In this document: piece after piece, positions 1 to 10,565 of the stretch | How positions within the stretch are numbered: the first letter of the stretch is position 1 | Layout: the number at the start of each line of letters is the position of its first letter | Assembly: GCA_036023115.1 (NCBI GenBank) | Contig: JAYKKT010000080.1 | Coordinates: 8,879,501 to 8,943,500, forward strand | Reading direction: 5' to 3' | Length of the DNA: 64,000 bases | Source of the DNA: Brasenia schreberi | Lineage: Eukaryota > Streptophyta > Magnoliopsida > Nymphaeales > Cabombaceae | Notes under the pieces: generated by a model | Databases searched by the model: none | What the model saw: only the letters and a program-made list of their open reading frames with translations | What the model was told of the DNA's origin: nothing | Position numbers and translations under genes: made by a program

Positions 1-519
1 CAAAATGTGTGCCAACTCTTTAGCCGCCTCCGATTTCATGTCTATGCCAATCTAGCAATGTAGTGTGCTGATCTTTTGGTTTATGTCCAACACTTCAACT
101 TGTGATATGTTTCTTCCACTTTTTCCTGAAAAAAACTTCTAGGGTTTAGATTCAAGTCCTAAATAGATTTTTTGAATGCATGAACACCCACAGCCTAGAT
201 GAAGTGATGATGTTGTGATACTATGTAGAATAATCAACATTCACAAGAGAATAAATACAATCTACTAATAAAGTAGATGAAGAATTGGGAATTATGGTTT
301 CAGCCTCCCTTTGAGCAGTCAATAACCCCTCTCTCTTGTTCTTTCATATTCTTGTGGTCGACTGACCTCTAGGTTTTGTAATACAGGACATAAAAGAAAA
401 AGATGAAATAGTCCCTAATAAGTGACCCTTCATTTAAAGTAACTTTAAAAACAAATTTAAAGAAAACATGCTAACTCAATACATAGCCTATAAACACAAA
501 CACAAACTTGATTCTAACA
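1..519 (-). mobile_element. 5' end of a copia-type LTR retrotransposon, cut by the window edge
   Basis: Read on the - strand, 519 to 224 looks like a 296-bp LTR that begins TGTTAGAATC and ends TTCTACA. It is followed inward by TAGTATCACAACATC, a decayed tRNA-Met primer binding site (normally TGGTATCA). The internal region therefore runs left out of the window from 223. The second LTR is outside the window, so the pairing cannot be checked. The 5 bases to the right (520-524, CATGT) would be the target duplication. No intact gag is visible in the 223 internal bases. Confidence 0.55.
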
Positions 520-578
520 CATGTTAGGATTTGGCCTCCTATTGTAACAGAAAAACAAATAAAAAAATTAAGAGAAGA

Positions 579-945
579 TCATAAGTAAGGTATATGTGCT
601 AAGCGTATCGAGAGGCAAGCACAAGACTGTGGCAGGAGCCCTGAGATAACACCTCCAATGAGTCTGTCATGACTTGTGAGTTCCTGCTTCCCATCAATGT
701 GTTGCAGATGATCGCAGTAGATGTCATAGCATATGAAGTTTATGGATTTGAATGGCACCATCCGGAATAGGTTGAGAAGGTTCCATTTCCAGAACCGAAC
801 CAGACCATCTGAAGCCCATATCTGCCGGACCGCGCTGAGCCATGTGAGCCTCGGATCGATCATGCATTCAAGCTTTTATCTTTCCAGTGGTGCCAAACAT
901 GCTCTGCAAATCACCCATTCAATGACACCAAGCAGTAATATCATT
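579..945 (-). pseudogene. Mitochondrial carrier fragment, BTL (adenine nucleotide transporter)-like
   Basis: The translation has the first carrier signature in the form CLAPLER..KLE, then FWKWNLLNLFRMVPFKSINF and CYDIY. This is the pattern of plant BTL/ADNT-type members of the mitochondrial carrier family, which move adenine nucleotides across organelle inner membranes. Two lesions are visible. A TAA stop lies inside the first signature, just after ER at about 880. A 1-bp loss near 634 shifts the second signature out of frame; in the other frame it reads ATVLCLPLDTL. The arginine expected after LDT is a serine. The rest of the carrier (about two thirds) is missing, and the copia LTR ends only 60 bp away. 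It is a dead fragment; whether a complete paralogue exists elsewhere cannot be seen. Confidence 0.75.
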
Positions 946-2756
946 CGACTTTATATACTGTTAATTTCAGCTAAGTAGAGCATGCAGCCCAATTCGAAGG
1001 CTAGGCCTCATTTAGATATCCGATCGGAGTTAGATTCTATATTTCAATTACCATTTTCACATCCAAATCCAAATCCAACATATATAATATCTTCCATTAG
1101 TCATTTAGATGCAGATTCTGAATGTTTTCATTCGACTGGCTCCCGATCAACGTTCAAGTAGATAAGATTGGATTAGTTGAATTCATCAATTCTTCAGTCC
1201 TTGCTCAAGTTTTAAACATTTAACCCCTAAATAAACAACAATTATTCCAAATAAGCAATGGAAAATGTTGCTCTACGCAAGCAAAGATGAATTCATATTG
1301 TACTTAGGACCACTTTGACTATTTGATTCACTATAAAAGTGAACCCATCCGGGACCAAGGCCGGGTTCACAATTCGAGGCACTCCTCCAACAAGTCCTCT
1401 TGAACTTAGGCTTGATTCATGGCTTCAGATGTCACATTTCCTGCATTTAGATGGCCAAATTTCTCAAACAAATTCAGGAAATTAATTTCGTACAAGAAAT
1501 TATCTGGAAACCGCTTAGCAAGCTATCTAAATCTATGGCTGTATTATAAAAGGCAGGTGCCTTAAAAATCGTGGCCGGAATTGAACGTAGAAAGATATTG
1601 GCAGCAGAAAACAAGAAAAATTCCCTCATATCCTAAAACAAGAAACAATAAATTAGACGACTTAAATGAATGATTGAGTATACAATCACACAAAAACGAA
1701 TATGGGAGATCAATACACACCACCATAGTTACAGAGAACTCTTCATAGATAAAAACAAGAATATAGATGAGAATCCATGCTGACTACTGTCCAAGTAGAA
1801 TAAAGATCAGATGAAGGGATGGTACACCAACACTTTGACATCAAACTTAAGGAGGGATGAAGGTGCTAAACGTTAAAACAGAGTCATAGTTTTCAGCTTA
1901 ATTAGTTATCAGAATAGAGCATGGATTTCATCAGGTAAGAAGTTGAAAGCTTTATTCTTGCTGTTTAGAATTAAATGTAGTGCACATATAATCAACAGCA
2001 AATTTACCAGAAGAGATGAGCAGGAAACACCCACAAAACCATATCAAGCAAAAGATCAATGAGACAGCGGATGATCAATGGTAGAATCCTACCCTCCAGT
2101 AATCCCCTGAGATTCTGTGTTATCTAACAACGTCAAATAATTTCCATTTCCCACTTGATAAATAATCAATAAGACAAACCAACAAGTTAACAGAAAAACC
2201 AGAAATAGGAAAACTTCAGAAATTGTGGCCACTGTCAAGGCTTGAGTTTTTGCAGAGAAAGCGGGTGGCAAACGGGAGAAAAGATAATACAAGAGGGTCG
2301 CAAAATACAAAGAATTACTCTTCGGGTTCGGCTTTTTGTAATGATGTTACTCTCTCTCTCTCTCTCATTCGGCGTTTAACTTATTACTTTGTGCCGTATC
2401 ATCGCCGAAATTTGACATCCATGACCTTCGGCTTGACGCTTGTGTTGAAGAATACGTGTTCCGTGTCGTCTTATCACTGCCCTCTACCCTCTTTAAGTTT
2501 AAATAGCGCGGGATCGAGGCTAAACGAAACGAATAAAATGAAAACAAAAAAACCGCTGGTTGTGAGCGATGATCGACCAGAAGCTCGATTTTTCGAGCAA
2601 TCGCAACGGAAAGCCCAAAGAGAGGGAGGACCCAGCAAAAATAGTGAATTTCTCCACCGATAATGCCCTACAATGGAATCCCCCAACTGACGGGGCTGAA
2701 TGTCAGGCTTTTGGGCTCATATTGATGAATTTCTGTTTGAAACCGGATGGAATGTG
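946..2756. other. No gene recognised; host flank of a copia insertion
   Basis: This AT-rich stretch has only short open frames without recognisable motifs. A CT run at 2348-2366 and a higher GC content from 2220 to 2750 resemble 5' UTR or promoter DNA, but no following coding exon could be identified. Position 2757-2761 (GGACC) is the target duplication of the copia element to the right. Confidence 0.4.
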
Positions 2757-2761
2757 GGACC

Positions 2762-3153
2762 TGTTACATGTTACAGTGGCCATTATGGTAACTCAACCAG
2801 GTAATGGCTGGACTGGTAATTGAGGCCATTATGGTAACTCAACCAGAAGTGGAGTTACGGATAGGGCTTGGGTTGTAACCTTCGTACTGTTATCGGATTT
2901 TTTGGTAACAGTCCAGATTTACTGCTCAAAAAGAGAAAAACCCAGCATGAAAACCAAGATACAAGTAGAAAAATCACGAAAACTGTGATATATAGATACA
3001 CTGAAAAACATAAAATGTATTCTTAGAAAGGCCGCTGTGAAGAAACCTCAAACTCTATCCTATATTTTTTTCCACTATAGATCTACCAGAGACATAGAAA
3101 GATGGCAACTGAGAACACTGAACGGACAAAGGGAAGAAGCACAGTGGTCATCG
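2762..3153 (+). repeat. 5' LTR of copia-1
   Basis: It starts TGTTACATG and ends GGTCATCG, where the final A of the canonical CA is mutated to G. Compared with the 3' LTR it lacks 38 bp around 2960-2967, a loss between two ATACAAG direct repeats. The lost segment holds the TATA box (CTCTATAAG) seen in the 3' LTR. It also carries a second copy of a GGCCATTATGGTAACTCAAC block at about 2824-2844 that the 3' LTR lacks. Confidence 0.9.
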
Positions 3154-3154
3154 T

Positions 3155-3171
3155 TGGTATCAGGGCTCAGG
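3155..3171 (+). other. Primer binding site of copia-1
   Basis: TGGTATCAGGGCTCAGG begins one base after the 5' LTR. It is complementary to the 3' end of plant initiator tRNA-Met (family consensus TGGTATCAGAGC), with a G for A at the tenth base. Confidence 0.85.
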
Positions 3172-3299
3172 TTCTTAATCCTGCAAAAAAAAAAAAAGGT
3201 ATGCTTCCTACTCTGAAATAAAAAAAAAAGAGAAGAAGAAGAAGAAGAATAAAATAAAAAGAAGAGGGAGAGAATAGATCTGAAAAGCCGGCATGCTAG

Positions 3300-3533
3300 G
3301 CAAAAATGCCTAAACGACCACAGCTTGAGAATCGACCAGAAACAAGCTGCAAAGGCGTGAACAGACAGAGCGTGAATGACCAGAGTTTGAACGGCAAGAA
3401 ACAAGCCGCGAAGGAAGGTCTAAAGGGCCGAAGCCTAAATGGGAAGAAACAAGCCACGAAACAAGGCCTGAACAGCCGGCGCCTAAACAGTCGGAAACAA
3501 GTTGCAGAGGCAACCATAGGAGGTCGCCGCTAG
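3300..3533 (+). repeat. GC-rich imperfect tandem repeat in the copia-1 leader
   Basis: Between the primer binding site and gag there are roughly 45-bp units, each with a GAAACAAGCC-type core (near 3340, 3398, 3446 and 3490). In one frame the repeat reads as a basic peptide with recurring LNGKKQA and LNSRK motifs (3306-3533). It is not related to gag and is probably untranslated leader. Its GC content is far above the rest of the element. Confidence 0.6.
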
Positions 3534-4316
3534 AAGCAGCCACAGGTGGTTGCAGCAGAGAGCCAAGGAGCGGAGCACCGCTTCCTTTCTCACTCTCACT
3601 CAATCTCTCTCTCCCATTCTCTCTCCTCCTAACCGCCAGGAGATTTCAGAAAAACCGCGGGCCGAAACCAGCAGTTTCCAGGAAACCGCCTCGGGCAGCG
3701 GACTGAAAAGTCCGTTCTGCCCCGGCCGGTTTTCAATTATTACTAAACTGCTACTATGTAAAATTATGGACATATTCAGATATTTTTCATGTAAAAAAAT
3801 TGTTTTGCCCTTACTATGCAAAAAGTTCATTTTACTCTCTAGCGGTTTGTAAAAATTATGGTATACCGGGGCTACTATTTTACATTAATGCCCTTTTCAG
3901 TTTAAACTATTACAGTTCTGCCATTTAGTAAAAAGACAGGTTTGTCCCTATACTTTTGAAAGAATTACAGATTGAGGCTGAGGGTTAAAATTACAGTTTA
4001 ACCCCGATCAGTTACGATTTTTTACAAAAATACCAAATAGTAATTTTACAAGTTCATCCTTAGGCTTTTTCAAAAATTTCAAAAGTGGATAGATAGCTAA
4101 AATTACTATTTTACCCCAAGTATTATTTGGGAAACTCAAAAAGAAGAAACTTTTGGGAAAATTCAAGTTTGTCTCAAAATGTTTATGAAATTGTCTTTAG
4201 ACTGATTTTATGATATTATGCATCGTTTTAACATGCTTCTTGCTATGTGTGGTTGTTGGTTTATGATTATTTCCTTTTTAGACCATCTAATTGTTAAAAT
4301 TGTCAAACACACAAAA

Positions 4317-7300
4317 ATGAGTTCTAGAATTTATATGTCTGAATTGGAAAAAATTAAGAAATTAAACGGTCTTAACTTTCAAATATGGAAGAGGCGGATC
4401 TCACTAGCTCTAACACTCGAATGTGTTGAGTATATGCTGAAGGAAATTGTGCGTCTGCCACCTCTAAATGCAAATAAGCAACAAGTAGAGATGTACAAAA
4501 CATTTCTAAAAGATGATACCATAGCTAGGATAGTAATGTTAACCTACATGGAGAATGACTTAATCATGGTCTTCGAAGAACACAAGACAGCAAAAGAACT
4601 GTTTGATTCAATAACTGTTAAGTATGATACAATTGCCAAATTGCATGTGCAGTTGCTACTATAAAAGTATAACTCCTTCAAAATGAGAGAACGACACAAT
4701 GTAGTAGAACATGTGAACCACATGTTAGTAATGGCTAGGGACTTAATCGTAGCAAAGTCAGTTATCTCAGAACCGATGCAGATATCTACCATATTAAATA
4801 GTCTACTCCCATCATGGAACATTATCACCACTACCCTCAGATTAGGGCTAGAGATTAACCTTTATAAATTCTCCTGAAACTAGCAATAGAACAGGAACAC
4901 ATGAACAAGAACAAGAAAAAAAAATTGCTAGTAGCCCAAGATGAGATAGCGTTTAGCTCCAAAACCAGCCAAAAAAAAAACCAAACAAGAAGTTTGGTAA
5001 GAATAATAAGAAAGGTGGTCAAAATTTTAAGAAATCACAAGAAACCGCTTCTCGGATAAAGTGCTTCAATTGTGAAAAGTTGGGACACTTCAAGAGGGAC
5101 TACCTCAACAAGAAAGGTGGAGGAAACAACCCGCAACGCGAACAGTCGAAAAAGCATGATATAATCTGCGTGATTTTAGAATGTTTATACATGAACCGCC
5201 CGGTGACAAGTTGGTGGATAGACTCAGGAGCTACACAACACATCTCAAAGACCAAGGAAGGGGCGATGGATCTGAAGGAATACAAGCCTGACGAACATAG
5301 AGTCTACATGGGAAATAATATTTTCTCAGATATTTTGGGTATAGGGTCCTTCAGAATATTTGTACAAGGCAAACCAAATGTATTGACTGATGTATTAATT
5401 GTGCTATCAATAAGGCACAATTTGGTCTCGATCTCTACCTTAGTAAAGAAAGGTTTTGAGGTTAGGTTTATTCCTAACAAGGTGACTATGAGAAAGCATG
5501 AGAGAATATTATTCTCTAAGGAATTTGATGTAGAGCATGGTCTGTTTAAACTATATGATAATGAAATTGGTACTTCTTCTGCTTATATTGAGTGTGCTTT
5601 TTCTGTTAATGTGAATATGTGACATAAACGCCTTGGACATATAAGTCTGAAAAAGTTGAGGAAATTATTTAACTTTGACTTATTGCCTAGATTTAAGGAA
5701 AATACTTTCAACAAGTGTGAAGCTTGTATACAAGAAAAGTTTTTCTCAAAGATTCAACAAGGGCAACAACCCTGTTGGAAGTCACTCACACAGATTTATG
5801 TAGACCATTTAAAGTAAGGTTACATTGTGGAAAGGTTTATTTTATAACATTGATCGATGATTACTCTAGATATACGTATTTATATCTTTTAGTACATAAA
5901 TCTGAGGCACTAGATGCTTTTAAAGAATAGAAACAGGAAATGAAAAACCAATTAGGACTTTCAATCAAAGTCTTAAGATCAAACAGAGGTGGTGAATATA
6001 CCTTTACAGAATTTCTTGAATTCTATAAAGACTTTGGTATTGCAAAGCAAAATACAATGCCTAAAACACTTCAACAAAATGGTGTAGCTGAGAGATACAA
6101 CAGAACCTTGCTGAATATGATAAGGTTAATGTTGATCGATGCCTCTCTACCAAGGGTATTTTAGAGAGAAGCAGTAAGTACTCAATAGGGTACCGTGTAA
6201 AGTTGTATTCACTACACCATATGAGATATGGTTTGGAAGAAAACCCAACCTACGTCATCTCAGGAGGTGGGGATCTATTGCACATGTAAAGATCCTTGAT
6301 CAGTCTAGAGATAAGCTAAACAGTAGGTCCTTACGATGTATATTCATTGGATATCCAAAAGGTTCAAAAGGATATCGGTTTTATCATAAGGACTACGGAC
6401 TCATTGAAAGTAGAGATATTGAATTCTTAGAAGATACTGAGAATGACATCTTGAAAAACAATGATGAATGAGTTGATGATCTGGTAGACTTAGACCAATC
6501 ATCTTTTGAGCCCATTGAAGATCTTCCTTAAACTAGCGAAACCTTAAGTGGACATAAAAGGCCAAGAGCCACTCCGTCCTACTTAAAGGATTATCACACT
6601 TATCTTGCAGAAGAAGTGTGTAATTCGGTGAATTTAGATGAGTTGACTGATAACTTGACTTATCAACAAGCTATGAACTCATCAGAAGCATCAGACTGGG
6701 GGAAAGCCATGGATGAGAAAATTGAATCTATTGAGAAAAACCAAGTTTGAGAATTAACTGATTTGCCAAAAGGAAGGAAAGCCACAGACTATAAATGAGT
6801 TCTGAAAAAGAAATATAAGGTCAATGGAACAATCGACAAGTTTAAAGCGAGGATGGTTGCAAAGGGTTTTTCATAAAAAAAAGAAATAGATTATGTTGAG
6901 ACATATTCCTCAATTGTGAAATTTGCATCCATACGTATAATCTTAGCAATATCTACATACTATGATTTGGATTTACATCAATTAGATATAAAGACAACTT
7001 TTCTAAACAGAGATTTAGAAAAAATCATATACATGCAGCAACCCAAAGGATTTGTGGTTGAAGGCCAAAAAGATAAAGTACATAGGTTAAAAAAATCTCT
7101 ATATGGCCTGAAACAATCACCTCGCCAATGGTATTTGACCTTTCAAAATACCATTATAGAACTTGGGTTTGTGGCTAATAAGTTTGATCACTGTGTATAT
7201 ATCTGGAACAGTGGGAGTTACTTTGTCATCCTATCGTTATATGTAGATGACATTTTGTTTACTAGAAACGACAACAAGATGATTGTCAAAACTAAGTCAT

Positions 7301-8201
7301 GATTGAACTTCAAGTTCGAAATAAAGGATATGGGAGAAGCATCCTATATCCTAGGAATAAAGATTTCTCGAGATAGAGAATCTAGACTCTTATGCCTGAG
7401 TCAAGAGAGATATATTGACTATATCCTCAAGAAGTTTAAAATGGGTGAATACAAGTCTGTTGATATACCTGTTGTAAAAGGGGTCAAATTGAGTATGGCT
7501 AATATCTCGGTGAAGGAGACGATAAGCCTAATGTTCCTTATGCACAAGCTGTTGGTAGCTTGATGTATGCTATGTTGTATACAAGACCTGATATAAGCTT
7601 TGTTGTTGGTCTTATAAGTAGATATCAAAGTAATGAAGGATGGTAGCATTGGGTAGTTGTGAAAAGGATTTTAAGATATCTGAAAGGAACAAAAGACTTG
7701 AAACTATGTTTTCAAGTATATGAATTGAAAGTGGTAGGATACTCAGATACTGACTTTGCTGGGAGCAAAGGTGACAACAAATCAACTTCGGGACAAATAT
7801 TCTTATTTGGAGGTGGTGGTATTTCTTGGGAATGTAAGAAGCAGGGTTGTGTAGCATTGCATACAAAGGAAGCTGAGTATGTAGCTTGTTGTATGGTTGC
7901 AATAAGTGTTGTCTGGATAAGTCGTTTCATACTTTATTTGAAGTTGGAAATAACCGATGAGCCAGTTGTTATTTACTATGATAACAATACAGCAATTACT
8001 CTTATCAAGAGTGGAGCTAACTGCTCAAAAAGCAAGCATATAGTGGTGAAATACCACTATGTTCATGATATGATTATGAGAAAGGAAATATCCATCTCAT
8101 ACTTGCCAAAAAATGATATGTTGGCAGACCCCTTGATTAAAGGCATAACAAAGGAACTTTTCTCAAAACATGTTCCAAACATGGATTTGAGGTATGTTTG
8201 A
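4317..8201 (+). pseudogene. Copia-1 gag-pol, broken
   Basis: Gag begins at ATG 4317 (MSSRIYMSELEK, a copia gag family start) and breaks at 4664. The zinc knuckle at 5063-5105 reads CFNCEKLGHFKRDY, with tyrosine in place of the last cysteine. The protease motif DSGATQH is at about 5220. The integrase lies at about 5630-6480, with HTD, then SNRGGE where the catalytic D is N, and NGVAERYNR. Reverse transcriptase follows, with YGLKQSPRQWY and the catalytic YVDD at about 7240-7252. RNase H ends the frame, with DTDFAGSKGD, KEAEY and DNNTAI, finishing at the 8199 stop. Stops lie at 4662, 5620, 5928, 6162, 6748, 6796 and 7300, among others, and there is a frameshift near 7520. Several of the stops sit where the family has tryptophan. 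Confidence 0.9.
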
Positions 8202-8202
8202 C

Positions 8203-8340
8203 TATTGTGTTGGAAAATAACCACACAACTGGTAAAATATTGTATAGGGAAATAACAACACAATGGATAAAATGTTGTGTAGGAAAATAACCACACAATA
8301 GGTATGTTGTTGTGTAGGAAAATAACCACACAACAAGTAC
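8203..8340 (+). repeat. Tandem hairpin repeat after copia-1 RNase H
   Basis: There are four imperfect units of about 34 bp. Each has the core TAGGAAAATAACCACACAA or a close variant. Three units carry TTGTGT upstream and ACACAA downstream of the core, so each can fold as a 6-7 bp stem; in the last unit GTTGTGT pairs with ACACAAC (about 8310-8335). The repeats lie between the pol stop and the polypurine tract. Confidence 0.8.
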
Positions 8341-8434
8341 TGATTGCAATAGTAATCAGGAAATGACATTAATTGGTAAACCCTGGAAAAGTGGGAGAAA
8401 AACTAGTATGTCAATACACTTAGCTCGAATGGCC

Positions 8435-8861
8435 AAGTGAGAGATGTTATATATTACAGTGGTCATTCTCGGCAACTCAGCCAGGTAACGGTTGACTGGT
8501 CATACAGACCGTTACCCGGAGAGGAGTTACGGATAGGGCTTGGGTTGTAACCGCCGAACTGTTACCAGATTTTCCGGTAAGAGTCTGGATTTACTACTCA
8601 AAAAGAGGAAAACCCGGCGTGAAAGCTAGGATACAAGGAGCAGACACTGCTCTATAAGAGCAGTTCATATACAAGTGAAAAATCATGAAAACTGTGATAT
8701 ACAGATACACTGAAAAACATATAACGTATCATTGGAAAGGCCGCTGTGAGGAAACTTCAAACTCCATCCTATATTTTTTCCGCTGCAGATCTACCGGAGA
8801 CAGAGAAAGCCGGCAACCGAGAACATTGAACGGACAGAGGGAAGAAGCACAGTGGTCATCA
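8435..8861 (+). repeat. Polypurine tract and 3' LTR of copia-1
   Basis: The polypurine tract AAGTGAGAGA (8435-8444) abuts the LTR, which starts TGTTATATATT at 8445 and ends GGTCATCA at 8861 (417 bp). It keeps a TATA box (CTCTATAAG, about 8650) that the 5' LTR has lost. The GGACC target duplication follows at 8862-8866. Confidence 0.9.
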
Positions 8862-9325
8862 GGACCAATCAACCGATTGAAATGACAACACACAGACGGA
8901 TCGTGAGAGAGAGAGAGAGAGAAAGAGAGATTGTGAAGCAAGCTTGATGCTTTGGGATATGAACATCTTCGCCGAGATCGTCACTAAACCTGCCCCATTC
9001 TTTTCTCATGCTCCAAATAGTATGTGAAGCAAGCATGCACTTAATGTACCGACAATTTGTTTTTGAGCTACCATGTTAACTCTATTGCATAATTTAATTC
9101 TTTTCCTATTACTTCGGCACCTCCTGGCACGGATATCGTAACATTTTAGCATGGAATGTGTTTTAAATTGATGTTTGTCCTATCTGATGAAGTGTTTGGT
9201 AAACATGAGATGCAGCTATGTGCAATATCCATGAAATAGCTCCCCTGAATATAACTCTTGTTCCCATGGACCCAACCTGTAATTATTGAGACTGGTTTCA
9301 TTGCCAAGTTGATACATGGAGTCTA

Positions 9326-9667
9326 TTGATGAAACAGGTAAATCCAACTGGCCTCGATGGCAATGATGATAATAACAATGGCGTCTATGTTTTATTAGCA
9401 AAAAGTGCTGATGCTGAGGAAGACGCAGAGTATCTAGGACTAGAGAAAGATACTTCAGTGGCTCATGCAAAATCTGAACCATATGTCATGGTATATGATG
9501 GTGGTCAAATTTTTAAAGCGGTGGAGGCCATTCCGCTCGTTTTGCAGCATTATTTTGTAACAATTGGGACAACTGTTACAGTGTCCACTGCTTCCTCTAA
9601 CGCCATTGATTCGGGGGCAACAGCTACGTACACTTTATATGTGGGATTTGCTTTTCCTTCTTCATAG
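9326..9667 (+). CDS. Unidentified open frame, 113 codons, weak permease-like motif
   Basis: I do not recognise this frame with confidence. Its first half is acidic (DDNNNG, ADAEEDAEYLGLEKD). The second half has one hydrophobic stretch, EAIPLVLQHYFVTIGTTV, that resembles the N-terminal 'EAI.L.FQHY.V.LGTTV' motif of nucleobase-ascorbate transporters of plants. The remaining transporter length (about 400 residues) is absent and the acidic lead is not typical of that family. It may be a gene fragment, or one exon of a gene damaged by the copia-1 insertion upstream, or chance. A splice-donor-like GTATGTG occurs at about 9019 after a short frame from 8958. Confidence 0.25.
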   Translation: MMKQVNPTGLDGNDDNNNGVYVLLAKSADAEEDAEYLGLEKDTSVAHAKSEPYVMVYDGGQIFKAVEAIPLVLQHYFVTIGTTVTVSTASSNAIDSGATATYTLYVGFAFPSS

Positions 9668-10565
9668 GACAGGCTACTAAAACATATATCATTGTATGAT
9701 AGCTTTCTTAATAACGTACATCTCCATCATACAGTTAATGTTTCTACTCTTGAAGATGTATTTTGGATGTGATCCGTGAAGTTTTGTTGGCATGTTGCGA
9801 CCAATCTTACGTTCTGGCTGTATTTCTAACTTCTGTGGCTTCCGACTTGGGATGCAAAATGTGGTTGTTCGTAGTTTATGGTGAAGCCCCATATAATGTC
9901 CATCCTGCCCTATTTGGATTGATAATGAAGATCAATTTTGTTTTATCAGGTGGTTAGTTTACTTTAGATGATCTATATATCTTTCCATGTAAAGTTTCAC
10001 AAATTCAGAGGTCTGAGCCTAGCTAGTTCAGCCCCTCTTATAAGCAGAGGAGTTCAGAAAATGATCTAAACGTGGCGACAGTGCTGTTAAGGAATCTAAT
10101 ATCGAGATGCTATATTCTATAGGATCATGCATTGATATAAATATGAGCACTTGCAACATGAGATTTCTTTCCTGAAACTGCAAATTTTTCTTCCACTAGA
10201 GAGAGGTTTAATCTCTAAAAGGAGATAGGCAACTCCACAGAAGTATTCACAAGTCTGGTGACTGAATTTGTTCAATATCATGGGGAACCTGCTCTATCAT
10301 TATCATGGCGAACGGAAAATCTTTGGTATATATGGCACGGATCGCCACATTAATGATTATTGCTGAGCTTCGAATGCAAATATGGCGGTCTGGAGATCAA
10401 TGGGAATGGCCCATTTTTTCTTTATGGTGAAAGCCACAAACTTTGGATTGTTGCGGTAGTTACATAAAATTAAGTCATCAATATTGGTCATGTTAAGCAC
10501 AAGGAGGTACGACTTTGTTTGCTTTGAAATTATTGTTGATTTGTATGGAATAGAATGATTCATAC
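9668..10565. other. No gene recognised
   Basis: AT-rich DNA with only short frames and no recognisable domain on either strand. It ends at the left terminus of a hAT element (10566). Confidence 0.4.

Larger units (their letters stand above)
2762..8861 (+). mobile_element. Full-length, decayed Ty1/copia retrotransposon (copia-1)
   Basis: The element has two LTRs (2762-3153 and 8445-8861), a primer binding site after the first and a polypurine tract before the second. A perfect 5-bp target duplication, GGACC, lies at 2757-2761 and 8862-8866. The internal order is gag, zinc knuckle, protease, integrase, reverse transcriptase, RNase H, which is the copia order. Every domain is recognisable but interrupted by stops, so the copy is dead. 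The LTRs differ at many sites and in two length changes, so the insertion is old. Confidence 0.93.

Noticed and set aside
2223..2663. 146-codon + strand frame before copia-1
   Set aside because: It contains CT simple repeat, has no recognised motif and overlaps other equal frames; left as unassigned flank.
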